From contig NZ_OX419519.1 in the NCBI RefSeq assembly GCF_948472415.1, positions 2,232,001 to 2,296,000 of the forward strand: a stretch of 64,000 nucleotides of DNA, given 5' to 3'. Each line of letters opens with the position of its first letter. Positions within the stretch are counted from its first letter, which is position 1. The position numbers and the translations under genes were made by a program. This stretch comes from Kitasatospora fiedleri (GTDB lineage: Bacteria; Actinomycetota; Actinomycetes; Streptomycetales; Streptomycetaceae). The notes under the pieces are model-generated. The model did no database searches, was not told where the DNA came from, and saw only the letters and a program-made list of their open reading frames with translations. This document shows positions 56,201 to 64,000 of the stretch, in pieces.

Positions 56201-58747
56201 GACCGCCTTGCCCTCGGGCACCGGCTGCGCCCCGTCCGGGTTCGCGGTGCGGACGGTGGCGTCGCCCTGCTTGATCCACACCTCGCCGGTGGCGGAGACG
56301 TCGACGTGCCGGTCCTGGTCGACGTCCTTGGCGCCGTCCTTCTCCACCACGAACCCGACGTCGGACGCCCCGCCCTTGAGCTTCACGTACGCGAACGCCC
56401 CGTACGCGTCCCGCCCGACGAAGCCGTGCCCGGCCGGCCAGGTGGTCGCCTCGCCGTCGGCGAGGTCGCCCCAGGCGTACAGGTTCCAGCCGTCGTAGTC
56501 GCCGTCCTGGCGCTGGTAGTGCACCACCGCGTACTCGCGGGTCACCGCGCTGGGCACCGGCGCGGGCGGCTGCTGCCCGGTGGTGAACTGCCCGGTGGCG
56601 GAGGCCAGTCGGCCGGCCGAGTCCTGGACCACGGCCTTGAACCGGACCACGGTGCCGGGCGCGACGCCGGCCAGGTCCTGCGTCACCTTGTACACGCCGT
56701 TGTCGGCGGTGCCGAGCGTCTGCCAGGCACCGTTGCCGACCTGCGCGGCGAAGGTCACCCGGTCGAAACCGCCGCCGGGGACGCTCGCGCCCAGCGTGAC
56801 GGTGCCGTACGCGCCGTCGGCCGGGGCGTTCACCGTGATCGACGGCCCGGCCGCCGGCCCGGCCAGCCTGTGCTTCGCCTTCAGCACCACCGAGGACATC
56901 GCCGGGACGGTGACCGTCACCCTGCGGTCCGCGCCGCTGGTGAGCTTCCCGCCGATGCCGTACAGGCCGGTGAAGTCCATGCCCGCCGAGAAGGTTTCCA
57001 GCGCGACGGTCTTCGGCTCGGCCGCGTTGTTCACCGCCGCCAGGTACTCGACCTGCTCCTTGGCGTCGATCCGGGAGAACGCGTACACGCCCGGCCCGTC
57101 CGCCGCGTACCGCTCGACCTGGGCGCCGTCCGCCAGCGCCGGGTTGTCCTTGCGCAGCTTCGCCAGGCCCGCGATGCCCCGGTAGAGCGCCCCGTCCTCG
57201 CCGTAGCGGTCCTTCGAGCCGGGGGCGCCGCCGATCACGGTGTCGGTGTTGTAGGAGGGGGTCTTCGAGGCGAACATGTCCTGCCGGGCGTCCTTGTCGC
57301 CGCCCGCGCCGGTGAAGCCCTGCTCGTCGCCGTAGTAGACCACCGGCTGGCCGCGGGTCAGGAACTGCAGCTCGTTGGCGAGCCGGTCCTTGGCCAGCAG
57401 CGCGTCGTTCGAGGCCCCGGGGTCGTCGCTCCGCAGGAAGGAGCCGAACCGGCCCATGTCGTGGTTGCCGAGGAAGGTCGGCAGTTCGTAGGCGTCGGTG
57501 TCGGCCGTGGTGTAGCGGTAGTCCTGCGCGTACAGCGCGCTGAGCGCCTTGGCCGAGCCGTTCTGCGAGACGTACGCGCGGGCCGCCTCCTGGAAGGCGA
57601 AGTCCAGGGTGGCCTGGAGCTTGCCCCGCGTGACGTACGGGGAGGTGACCGCCGGGTCGCCCGAGTACACCTCGCCGAACATGAAGAACTTCTTGTTGCC
57701 CTGCTTGGCCGCGAACTGCTTGAGCGCGGGCGCCCACTGCTCCCAGAACGCCAGGTTGACGTGCTTGACGGTGTCGATCCGGAAGCCGTCGACGCCGGTC
57801 TCGGCGACCCACTGCTGGTAGATCCTCTCCATCCCCGCGACGACCTTCGGGTTCTGGGTGTCCAGGTCGTCCAGGCCGGAGAAGTCGCCCTCGGTGGCGG
57901 ACTCGCCGACGAAGGTCGAGTCGCCCCGGTTGTGGTAGAGCGAGGGGTCGTTCAGCCAGGACGGGGTCTTGGCGGTGGCGGCCGCCCCGGTCGGCAGCAC
58001 CGGGGTGTAGGGGAAGGAGTCCTTGGTGGTGTTCGGCCACTGGGCCCGGGCGTCGGCGATCGCGGTCTCGTCGACCGGCCTGCCGTCCGCGTCGAGGGTC
58101 GGGTAGGCGCCCTCGGAGCGGTAGTCGTGGGTCTGCTCCGCGTAGTCGATGACGTCCGCGGTGTGGTTGGTGATGACGTCGAAGAAGACCTTGATGCCGC
58201 GCTTGTGCGCCTTGTCGATCAGCTCCTTGAGCTGGGCGTTGGTGCCGAAGTGCGGGTCGACCTGGGTGAAGTCGGTGATCCAGTAGCCGTGGTAGCCGGC
58301 CGAGGCGTCCGCGCCCTCGCCCTGCACCGGCCGGTTCTTGAAGATCGGCGCCATCCAGATCGCGGTGGTGCCCAGGTCCTGGATGTAGTCGAGCCGGTCG
58401 ATCAGGCCCTTGAGGTCGCCGCCGTGGTAGAAGCCCTTGTCGGCGGGGTCGAGGCCGTTGTCCAGCCGGCCGCCGGTGATGCCGCCGGTGTCGTTGCCGG
58501 TGCTGCCGTTGGCGAAGCGGTCCGGCAGCACGAAGTAGAACTGCTCGCGGGTCAGGTTGTGCCGGGCGGCGGTGGCCGCCAGGTCCCGGTCGGACGGCGG
58601 GGCGGCGGGCTTGGCGGGCGCGGCCGCGGCCAGCGGGGCGGCGCCCAGGGTGGCGGCGATCAGCGAGGCCGCCAGCAGGACGGCGGTCCGGGCGGGGCGG
58701 CGGTGGGGGGTGGTGCGGCGCTGGGGGCGGTACGGGGCGTCGGCCAC
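53207..58747 (-). CDS. pulA: Secreted two-headed amylase-pullulanase (GH13-GH13)
   Basis: 1846 residues, GTG start with GGGAGAG upstream. Order by eye: signal peptide (~1-43); first GH13 barrel (~65-560; IDTVKHV nucleophile, FGEVYSGD acid, FLGNHDMG) resembling alpha-amylases; an Ig-like starch module (~650-760); two CBM41-like modules (HYQRQDGDYDGWNLYAWGD and HYRRADGNYTGWGLHDW); pullulanase N-terminal and CBM48 regions; second GH13 barrel of pullulanase type (RVDGFRFDLMG, YGEGWNFG, YLDAHDNADL); C-terminal all-beta domain. Both active sites look intact. Such fused enzymes are known in actinomycetes. Cleaves alpha-1,4 and alpha-1,6 bonds of branched starch outside the cell. Confidence 0.92.
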   Translation of the reverse strand: MADAPYRPQRRTTPHRRPARTAVLLAASLIAATLGAAPLAAAAPAKPAAPPSDRDLAATAARHNLTREQFYFVLPDRFANGSTGNDTGGITGGRLDNGLDPADKGFYHGGDLKGLIDRLDYIQDLGTTAIWMAPIFKNRPVQGEGADASAGYHGYWITDFTQVDPHFGTNAQLKELIDKAHKRGIKVFFDVITNHTADVIDYAEQTHDYRSEGAYPTLDADGRPVDETAIADARAQWPNTTKDSFPYTPVLPTGAAATAKTPSWLNDPSLYHNRGDSTFVGESATEGDFSGLDDLDTQNPKVVAGMERIYQQWVAETGVDGFRIDTVKHVNLAFWEQWAPALKQFAAKQGNKKFFMFGEVYSGDPAVTSPYVTRGKLQATLDFAFQEAARAYVSQNGSAKALSALYAQDYRYTTADTDAYELPTFLGNHDMGRFGSFLRSDDPGASNDALLAKDRLANELQFLTRGQPVVYYGDEQGFTGAGGDKDARQDMFASKTPSYNTDTVIGGAPGSKDRYGEDGALYRGIAGLAKLRKDNPALADGAQVERYAADGPGVYAFSRIDAKEQVEYLAAVNNAAEPKTVALETFSAGMDFTGLYGIGGKLTSGADRRVTVTVPAMSSVVLKAKHRLAGPAAGPSITVNAPADGAYGTVTLGASVPGGGFDRVTFAAQVGNGAWQTLGTADNGVYKVTQDLAGVAPGTVVRFKAVVQDSAGRLASATGQFTTGQQPPAPVPSAVTREYAVVHYQRQDGDYDGWNLYAWGDLADGEATTWPAGHGFVGRDAYGAFAYVKLKGGASDVGFVVEKDGAKDVDQDRHVDVSATGEVWIKQGDATVRTANPDGAQPVPEGKAVIHYRRADGNYTGWGLHDWTGAATPTDWGSPLVPARQDAFGAVFEVPLAEGATSLSYIIHNGGDKDLPQDQSLDFATSGREVWIIGGQEGHLLPQSAGTSSQLDPGSAKAQWIDARTVVVPANYGAADAQLKGGTSAQLVYDPAGGLSVDRGVLSGPGHWIRLNPAAGLTDAQKAKFPHLAGYRAFTVDPRDAGRTTDALRGQLLFTEHLPNGAALAATGVQTPGVLDDLYAAKAASAQLGPVYSVQKGHGWFGRDERKVTLSLWAPTATDVSVQLFDKATGGTARTVPLKRDAASGVWSLTRDADELDGTYYLYQVKVWAPSVGRNVVNTVTDPYSTALSTDSKRSLVADLSSAATKPEGWDRHRSPEPVPAVKQQIQELHVRDFSAADATVPADERGTYLAFTRSTSAGMQHLKELAAAGVTTVHLLPTFDIATIRENRAEQKLPACDLAALPADSDKQQECVAAVQADDAYNWGYDPLHYNVPEGSYATDPNGTARTVQFREMVQAMHEAGLRVVLDVVYNHTAAAGQDDRSVLDKVVPGYYQRLSDSGKVTTDSCCADTAPEHAMMNKLVVDSVVGWAKQYRVDGFRFDLMGLDPKSTMLDVQAALRGLTPQKDGVDGKNVFLYGEGWNFGTVANDARFVQATQANMAGTGIATFNDRMRDAGRGGNYQLSSAAQQGFASGLFTDPNGSADNGTPAEQQARLLHQMDQIKVGLTGNLAGYRFTDTAGKAVTGAGVDYNGAPTGYAANPGEAVEYLDAHDNADLYDALAFKLPQGTSPADRARMQALGLSLTALSQGPGFAQAGSDLLRSKSLDANSFDSGDWFNAISWDCRQGNGWGRGLPMAADNKEMWDRAKQLLADPALRADCNATAGSTAIYQQFLKIRRSSPLFALPTSAEVQRRLSFPLSGTAGENPGVITMHLDGTGLKGAEKGLTVVFNATPTAQTQTVAGLRGSRQQLHGVQAGGSDPVVKRAAFDPASGTFTVPGRTVAVFVQN

Positions 58748-59090
58748 GGCAGGGCTCTCCCTCGGGGGCGCTCGGGCAAGGGGTGGGTGGCGTGGAACCT
58801 AGCGCCCTGCAAGATGTTTCAGCAAGATGCGAAAGCTGTTTCGTCCCGGAGTCGTACCGAGTCGTGACCTGAACCCCGCCCCCCGCCGCGCCCGGGCCGC
58901 ACCGCCGCCCCCGGCTGCGTCCGTGCCCGAACCAGACCCCGGTTCGACCCCTCGTAACCCGCGCGTCACAATGGACGGCATGCGCCTCGACAACCGATCG
59001 ACCCCTACCCCCGTAGGGGGACAGTCGGTGAAGAATCCCCGACCAGAGGATGAGCGAGCGGCTACAGCCGGTCTGGCAGACTTCTCGTCC
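58748..59090. other. Divergent control region between pullulanase and PAP2-family genes
   Basis: 343 bp. It holds the operator-like motif at 58807-58826 with a second GAAAC-type repeat to ~58843, and a 7-bp-arm hairpin (CCCCTAC 59002-59008, GTAGGGG 59013-59019). In-frame ATGs at 58827, 58971 and 58980 would extend the PAP2 protein into this region. Confidence 0.5.
58807..58826. promoter_or_regulatory. Starch-regulon operator-like motif (pullulanase)
   Basis: CTGCAAGATGTTTCAGCAAG, 60 bp upstream of the GTG. It shares CTGCAA...TTTC.AGCAAG with the amylase site at 46959-46976. Confidence 0.5.
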
Positions 59091-60041
59091 ATGGGGGAAC
59101 CGACCGAGATCCACACAGCCGGCACCGAACGTGCCGACCGGACCACGCACGGCGGTTCCGACCCGGGCGCGGCCCACACCGCCCGTACGCCCGGCGGAGC
59201 CACCCGCGTCGCCCAGTCGCCGACCGCCGCCGTCCGCAACCGCCTGCGCGAGCAGCGCCGCACACCGCGCCGTCCGCGCCTGCTCTTCGAACTCGCCCTG
59301 ATCGGCCTCAGTTACTGGCTGTACTCGCTGGTCCGCAACGCCGTCCCCGAGCAGGCCGAGATCGCCCAGAAGCACGCCACCTGGGTCTGGCACCTGGAGC
59401 ACACCCTCGGCATCGCCGTCGAGCGCTCCGTCAACCACGGCGTGAACTCGGTGACCTGGCTCATCGTCGGGATGAACTACTACTACGCCACCCTGCACTT
59501 CATCGTCACCATCGGCGTGCTGGTCTGGCTCTACCGCTCCCACCCCGGCCGCTACGCGGCCTCCCGGACGGTGCTGTTCGTCACCACCGGCATCGCGCTG
59601 GTCGGCTTCTACTGCTTCCCGCTGGCCCCGCCCCGGCTGATGGCCGGCGGCGGCTTCGTCGACACCGTCAGCGTCCACCACACCTGGGGCTCGCTGGCCT
59701 CCGGCGCCGGGGCGACGGTCTCCAACCAGTTCGCCGCGATGCCCTCCATGCACATCGGCTGGTCCACCTGGTGCGGCCTGACCATCTTCTTCCTGGCCCG
59801 CCGCACCTGGGTCCGCGCCCTCGGCCTGGCCTACCCCGTGGTCACCCTCAGCGTGATCGTCTCCACCGCCAACCACTTCTGGCTGGACGCGGTCGGCGGC
59901 CTGGTCTGCCTGGCCGTCGGCTTCCTGGCGGCCCGCCTGGTCTACCACACCTGGGTCTACCGCCTCCCCCGCCGCACCGGCGGGCCGGCCGACCGGGAAC
60001 TGACCGTCCCCGTCCAGTGGGACACCAAGGTCGACGCGTAG
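59091..60041 (+). CDS. PAP2-family membrane phosphatase-like protein
   Basis: 316 residues from ATG 59091. A charged N-terminus (~70 residues) is followed by about six membrane spans (LIGLSYWLYSLVRNAVPEQ; NSVTWLIVGMNYYYATLHF). PAP2 catalytic elements are AMPSMHIGWS and ANHFWLDAVGG; the first Lys-rich motif is weak, as in the inositolphosphotransferase-like (PAP2_3/Aur1) branch. The start is unsettled: upstream ATGs are in frame, but the low-complexity extension and hairpin before 59091 argue for the shorter form. Likely lipid phosphate or cell-envelope phosphotransfer. Confidence 0.82.
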   Translation: MGEPTEIHTAGTERADRTTHGGSDPGAAHTARTPGGATRVAQSPTAAVRNRLREQRRTPRRPRLLFELALIGLSYWLYSLVRNAVPEQAEIAQKHATWVWHLEHTLGIAVERSVNHGVNSVTWLIVGMNYYYATLHFIVTIGVLVWLYRSHPGRYAASRTVLFVTTGIALVGFYCFPLAPPRLMAGGGFVDTVSVHHTWGSLASGAGATVSNQFAAMPSMHIGWSTWCGLTIFFLARRTWVRALGLAYPVVTLSVIVSTANHFWLDAVGGLVCLAVGFLAARLVYHTWVYRLPRRTGGPADRELTVPVQWDTKVDA

Positions 60042-60045
60042 CACC

Positions 60046-60080
60046 GCGCCCCCGCCCGGGAGACCCGGGACCGGGGGCGC
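60046..60080. terminator. Hairpin between convergent PAP2 and glnE genes
   Basis: GCGCCCCCG (60046-60054) pairs with CGGGGGCGC (60072-60080), with a nested CCCGGG/CCCGGG stem inside. Confidence 0.7.
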
Positions 60081-60124
60081 AGGCGCAGGCGCGGGCAACC
60101 GCGCGGGGCCCCGGACCGGGCGCC

Positions 60125-63100
60125 CTACTCCCCGCCGTAGAACAGCCGCTCCACCACCCGGCGGGCCCGCCGCGTCGTCCGCCGGTACTCGTCCACCAGC
60201 TCCCCCGAGTGCCCCACCCCGTAGCCGAGGTAGCGGGCCACGCCCGCCAGCTCCCGGGCGTCCCCGGGGAAGCTGTCCCCGGCCCGGCCGCGCACCAGCA
60301 CGACCGCGGCCCGGACCCGGGAGGCCAGCACCCAGGCGGCGTCCAGCACCTGCGCGTCCTCCCGGTCGACCAGGCCCGCCCCGGCCGCGGCGGCAAGCGC
60401 CGCCCTAGTCCGGGTGGTGCGCAGCTCCGGCACCGCGTGGCCGTGCCGGAGCTGGAGCAGCTGCACCGTCCACTCGACGTCCGCCAGCCCGCCGCGGCCG
60501 ATCTTGGTGTGGGTGGTGGGGTCGGCGCCGCGCGGCAGCCGCTCGGTCTCGATCCGGGCCTTGATCCGGCGGATCTCCACCACGTCCCGGTCCGGGACGC
60601 CCGCCGCGGGGTAGCGCAGCGGGTCGACCAGCTCCCGGAAGCGCTCGCCGAGCCCGGCGTCCCCGGCCATCGGCTCGGCCCGCAGCAGCGCCTGGCTCTC
60701 CCAGGCGTGCGACCAGCGCGCGTAGTACGCGGCGTAGGAGGCCAGGGTGCGGGTCAGCGGCCCGTTGCGGCCCTCGGGGCGCAGGTCGGCGTCGACCAGC
60801 AGCGGGGGTTCGACGGACGGGGCGGCCAGCAGGGTGCGCAGTTCGCCGATCACCTCGCGGGCGGCCCGGGCGGCCTCCTCGTCGCCGGCGCCGGCCCGTG
60901 GTTCGTGGACGAAGAGGACGTCCGCGTCCGAGCCGTAGCCGAGTTCGTGGCCGCCGAACCGGCCCATCGCGACGATCGCGATCCGGGTGGGCAGCTCGCC
61001 GTTGCGGGCCGCCCAGCCGTCGGCGGCGGCCCGCAGCGCGCCCTGGAGGGTGGCGGCGGTGATCGCGGTGAGCGCCTCGCCGGTGAGGTCCAGGGCGCGG
61101 GCCGGGTCCTCGTCGAGCCGGCCCAGCACGTCGGCGGCGGCGGTCCGGAACAGCTCGCGGCGCCGGACGGCCCGGACGGCGGAGACCGCGGCGGCCGGGG
61201 TCCCGGCCCGGCCGACGGCGGCCAGCACCTCCGCCTCCAGGGCGGCCCGGCCGCGCGGCAGCAGGCCGCCCGCGTCGCCCAGCATGGCGACCGCCTCGGG
61301 GGCGCGCAGCAGCAGGTCGGGGGCGAGCCGGCCGGCGGACAGCACCCGGGCGAGCTGTTCGGCGGCGGCGCCCTCGTCGCGCAGCAGCCGCAGGTACCAG
61401 GGGGTGCGGCCGAGCGCGTCGGAGACCTGGCGGAAGTTGAGCAGCCCGGCGTCGGGGTCGGCGGAGTCGGCGAACCAGCCGAGCAGCACCGGCAGCAGGG
61501 TGCGCTGGATGGCGGCCTTGCGGCTGACCCCGGAGGCCAGCGCGGAGATGTGCCGCAGCGCGGCGGCCGGGTCGGCGTAGCCCAGGGCGGCCAGCCGCTG
61601 CTTGGCGGCCTCGGTGCTGAGCCCGGCCGCGCCGGAGCCGGTGACCCGCAGTTCGGCCACCGGCAGCTCGGCGACGGCGTCCAGCAGCGGCCGGTAGAAC
61701 AGCCGCTCGTGCAGCCGCCGCACCTCCACCGCGTGCCGCTTCCACTCCCGCTGGAGGGCGGCCACCGGGTCGCCCTTGGCGTCCCCGCCGAGCTGCGGGG
61801 CCATGGTGCGGGCCAGCCGGCGCAGGTCGGCCGGGTCGGTGGGCATCAGGTGGGTGCGGCGCAGCCGCTGCAACTGGATGCGGTGTTCGAGGGCGCGCAG
61901 GAAGCGGTAGGCGGCGTCCAGCGAGGCGGCGTCGGCCCGGCCGACGTAGCCGCCGTCGCTGAGCGCGGCCAGCGCCTCCAGGGTGTTGCCGCTGCGCAGC
62001 GACTCGTCGGTGCGGCCGTGCACGAGTTGCAGCAGCTGGACGGCGAACTCGACGTCGCGCAGGCCGCCGGGGCCGAGCTTCAGCTGCCGGTCGAGCTCGC
62101 CGGCCGGGATCGCGTCGACCACCCGGCGGCGCATCTGCTGCACGTCGGTGACGAAGTTCTCCCGGGCGGCGGCCTGCCACACCAGCGGGGCGACGGCCTC
62201 GGCGTAGGCCCGGCCGAGCTCGGCGTCGCCGGCGATCGGGCGGGCCTTCAGCAGGGCCTGGAACTCCCAGGTCTTGGCCCAGCGCTGGTAGTAGGCGAGG
62301 TGGCTGGCCAGGGTGCGCACCAGCGGGCCGTTGCGGCCCTCGGGGCGCAGGTTGGCGTCGACCGGCCAGATGGTGCCCTCGCCGGTGGTGTCGGAGCACA
62401 GCCGCATGGCGTGCGCGGCGAGCCGGGTGGCGGCCCGGGTCGCGGTCTGCTCCTCGACGCCCTCGCGGGCCTCGGCGACGAAGATCACGTCCACGTCGGA
62501 GACGTAGTTGAGTTCCCGGCCGCCGCACTTGCCCATGCCGATGACGGCGAGCCGGCAGGCGGCGGACGCGTCCGGGTCCTGCTCGGCGGCGAGGTCCAGG
62601 GCGGTCTGCAGGGTGGCGCCGGCCAGGTCGGCGAGTTCGGCGGCGGTCTGCGGCAGGTCGGTGGTGCCGGACAGGTCGCGGGCGGCGATCGCGAGCAGGC
62701 AGCGCCGGTAGGCGGCGCGCAGCGCGTCGGCCCGGTCGGCGTCCGGCTCGGAGCGGACCCGGCGGGTGAGCTCGCCGAGGAAGTCGCCGCGTCCGGGGTG
62801 GATGTCGCGCAGCTCGAAGGAGACCAGGGCGTGCCAGTCCCGGGGGTGCCGGGCCAGGTGGTCGGCGAGCGCGGTGGAGGCGCCCAGGACGCCGAGCAGC
62901 CGGTCGCGCAGCGGCTTGGAGGTGGTCAGGGTGTCGCGCAGGGTGTGCCGCTCGTGCGGGTCGAGCGCCTCCAGCAGCCGGGCCAGGCCGAACAGCGCCT
63001 GGTCCGGGTCGGCGGCGGCGCCCAGCGCGTCCAGCAGCACCGGGTCGGCGGCGAGGCCGTGCAGCGCCGGTTCGTCCAGCAGCCGCACCGCCTGGTCGGG

Positions 63101-63169
63101 GTCGGAGAACCCCCGCCGCACCAGTCGGGTCTCCAGCCGGCTGACCCGGCTCCCGGCCCGTTCCTCCAC
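60125..63169 (-). CDS. glnE: Bifunctional glutamine synthetase adenylyltransferase/deadenylase
   Basis: 1014 residues; attaches or removes AMP on GlnA in response to nitrogen status. Two homologous nucleotidyltransferase domains are visible: the N-terminal one with GMGKCGGRELNYVSDVDVIF and PVDANLRPEGRNGPL, the C-terminal one with AMGRFGGHELGYGSDADVLF and DADLRPEGRNGPL, each followed by a GlnD/PII-uridylyltransferase-like helical region (LKLGPGGLRDVEFAVQLLQL; KIGRGGLADVEWTVQLLQL). The start is GTG 63169 with GGGAG upstream; length then matches actinomycete GlnE. No glutamine synthetase gene is adjacent in this window. Confidence 0.95.
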   Translation of the reverse strand: MEERAGSRVSRLETRLVRRGFSDPDQAVRLLDEPALHGLAADPVLLDALGAAADPDQALFGLARLLEALDPHERHTLRDTLTTSKPLRDRLLGVLGASTALADHLARHPRDWHALVSFELRDIHPGRGDFLGELTRRVRSEPDADRADALRAAYRRCLLAIAARDLSGTTDLPQTAAELADLAGATLQTALDLAAEQDPDASAACRLAVIGMGKCGGRELNYVSDVDVIFVAEAREGVEEQTATRAATRLAAHAMRLCSDTTGEGTIWPVDANLRPEGRNGPLVRTLASHLAYYQRWAKTWEFQALLKARPIAGDAELGRAYAEAVAPLVWQAAARENFVTDVQQMRRRVVDAIPAGELDRQLKLGPGGLRDVEFAVQLLQLVHGRTDESLRSGNTLEALAALSDGGYVGRADAASLDAAYRFLRALEHRIQLQRLRRTHLMPTDPADLRRLARTMAPQLGGDAKGDPVAALQREWKRHAVEVRRLHERLFYRPLLDAVAELPVAELRVTGSGAAGLSTEAAKQRLAALGYADPAAALRHISALASGVSRKAAIQRTLLPVLLGWFADSADPDAGLLNFRQVSDALGRTPWYLRLLRDEGAAAEQLARVLSAGRLAPDLLLRAPEAVAMLGDAGGLLPRGRAALEAEVLAAVGRAGTPAAAVSAVRAVRRRELFRTAAADVLGRLDEDPARALDLTGEALTAITAATLQGALRAAADGWAARNGELPTRIAIVAMGRFGGHELGYGSDADVLFVHEPRAGAGDEEAARAAREVIGELRTLLAAPSVEPPLLVDADLRPEGRNGPLTRTLASYAAYYARWSHAWESQALLRAEPMAGDAGLGERFRELVDPLRYPAAGVPDRDVVEIRRIKARIETERLPRGADPTTHTKIGRGGLADVEWTVQLLQLRHGHAVPELRTTRTRAALAAAAGAGLVDREDAQVLDAAWVLASRVRAAVVLVRGRAGDSFPGDARELAGVARYLGYGVGHSGELVDEYRRTTRRARRVVERLFYGGE

Positions 63170-63352
63170 CGCGCTCCCGCCTCCCACGCCCGATCCCTGC
63201 CCGAAGGACCCGCACCCCGTCCGCGGGGCCCGCTCCCTGCCCGAAGGGTACGTTCCCACCCGCCCCGCACGCGCCCCGTGACGCACCGTCGGCCGGGCCC
63301 CGTCCCCTCGCCCGCCCGTGACACCCCCGCCACCCGGCTCGTTGGCCACGGG

Positions 63353-64000
63353 GTGACACCCTTCCTCCGCCCCTCCCCCGCTCCCTCCGCCCTCCCCTCC
63401 CTGCTCCCCTCCTCCTGCCCTTCCCCTCCCCCCTCCTCCTTCCCCACCCGGCTGCCCTCGCTCACCGGGCTGCGCTTCCTCGCCGCGCTGCTGGTGGTCT
63501 GCTACCACCTCTCCCGCCAGGTCGGCGCCCTCCCGGTGCTCAGCCCGCTGGCCTGGTACGGGCGTTCGGGCGTGACGTTCTTCTTCGTGCTCTCCGGTTT
63601 CGTGCTCGCCTGGACGTACGCCGACTCCCCCGTCCCCGCCCGCCGCTTCTACCGCCGCCGACTGGCCCGGATCTGGCCGCTGCACGCGCTCACCACCGGC
63701 GCCTCGCTGGCGGTCTTCGCCGCGGTCGGCGCGGCCGTGCCGGTGACCGCCGCCCTGTGGTCGCTCCCGCTGCTGCACCCGTGGGACCGCACCACCGTGA
63801 TGGGCGGCAACCCGGCCGGCTGGTCACTCGGCGACGAGGGCTGGTTCTACCTGCTCCTCCCCCTCCTGCTGCGCCTGCGCCCCGGGCTGCGCACCGCCGC
63901 GCTGTGCTGCGCGAGCGGCCCACTGCTCTGGCTGGCCGGCTCCGCCGTCACCGACCCATCACTGCGCAGCTGGCTGCTGGACTACCTGCCGCTCAGCCGC
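63353..64000 (+). CDS. Acyltransferase-3 family membrane protein (3' truncated by window edge)
   Basis: 216 codons to the window end, still open. The GTG start begins a Ser/Pro-rich stretch (~35 residues), then LPSLTGLRFLAALLVVCYHLSRQ (His in the conserved RxxA..VV..H region), GVTFFFVLSGFVLAWTY, FYRRRLARIWPLHALTT and GWSLGDEGWFYLLLPLLLRL, the OafA/NodX-type O-acyltransferase pattern with multiple membrane spans. Divergent from glnE across 183 bp of G/C-rich sequence without clear sites. The acceptor is unknown. Confidence 0.88.
   Translation, partial: MTPFLRPSPAPSALPSLLPSSCPSPPPSSFPTRLPSLTGLRFLAALLVVCYHLSRQVGALPVLSPLAWYGRSGVTFFFVLSGFVLAWTYADSPVPARRFYRRRLARIWPLHALTTGASLAVFAAVGAAVPVTAALWSLPLLHPWDRTTVMGGNPAGWSLGDEGWFYLLLPLLLRLRPGLRTAALCCASGPLLWLAGSAVTDPSLRSWLLDYLPLSR

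Noticed and set aside
53093..58867. Very long open frame (1924 codons) on the plus strand opposite the pullulanase gene
   Set aside because: It is antisense to an unmistakable multi-domain GH13 gene; its translation is Val/Arg/Gly-rich low-complexity, the normal by-product of high-GC codon bias.

Overview
The window is very GC-rich, with GTG and TTG starts, four-base start/stop overlaps and strong codon bias. It also has iron-box, CebR-box and GlnR-like sites and many leaderless promoters. Together these point to a Streptomycetaceae chromosome (Streptomyces or Kitasatospora; the genus cannot be fixed from the sequence alone). No rRNA, tRNA or CRISPR array was seen.

Left edge (1-2.1 kb): the 3' part of a Shedu-type (SduA, DUF4263) anti-phage gene, whose base composition is less GC-rich than the rest. 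Next comes a small internally deleted IS630-family element with both terminal inverted repeats and TA duplications, sitting among a family of palindromic repeats.

Polysaccharide region (2.1-17.3 kb): a secreted GH27 alpha-galactosidase and a convergent GH6 cellulase. They are followed by a beta-glucan locus: a LacI/CebR-like regulator (frameshifted in this sequence), a GH1 beta-glucosidase, an Opp/Dpp-type ABC transporter (two permeases, two ATPases, lipoprotein binding protein) and a GH16 lichenase. Five close copies of the CebR-type palindrome lie at the GH6, GH1 and GH16 genes and tie them into one regulon; a sixth, at the GH1 start codon, is the exact known CebR box. The likely logic is that extracellular lichenase and cellulase release oligosaccharides, the Opp-type transporter imports them and cytoplasmic GH1 cleaves them.

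Middle (17.3-43.4 kb): an iron-box intergene between a DoxX protein and an FBP (FusB-like) zinc protein; a TetR gene; PBP4; a TetR-MFS-PLP decarboxylase operon with a leaderless, operator-overlapped promoter; and a type VII secretion-like cassette (EspC-like protein, DUF1023 hydrolase and two paralogous small proteins, one cytosolic and one lipoprotein). Then come a glutamate-type binding lipoprotein, a SpoIIE-type phosphatase, an ArsC/Spx-like protein, a siderophore-interacting protein, a DUF1152 protein, SDR/TetR pairs, a VOC/WYL pair, a DUF1697/PPOX divergent pair, a TetR-SDR-ADH run, a hemerythrin-domain protein and a lipoprotein esterase.

Right part (43.4-64 kb): an SDR; a secreted GH13 amylase with CBM25- and CBM20-like domains; a macrolide-type glycosyltransferase preceded by a leaderless nine-codon ORF; amtB-glnK with a GlnR-like site but no adjacent glnD; an M4 metalloprotease with a long structured leader; and a giant fused amylase-pullulanase that shares an operator-like motif with the amylase. 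A PAP2-family membrane protein, glnE and the 5' part of an acyltransferase-3 gene end the window.
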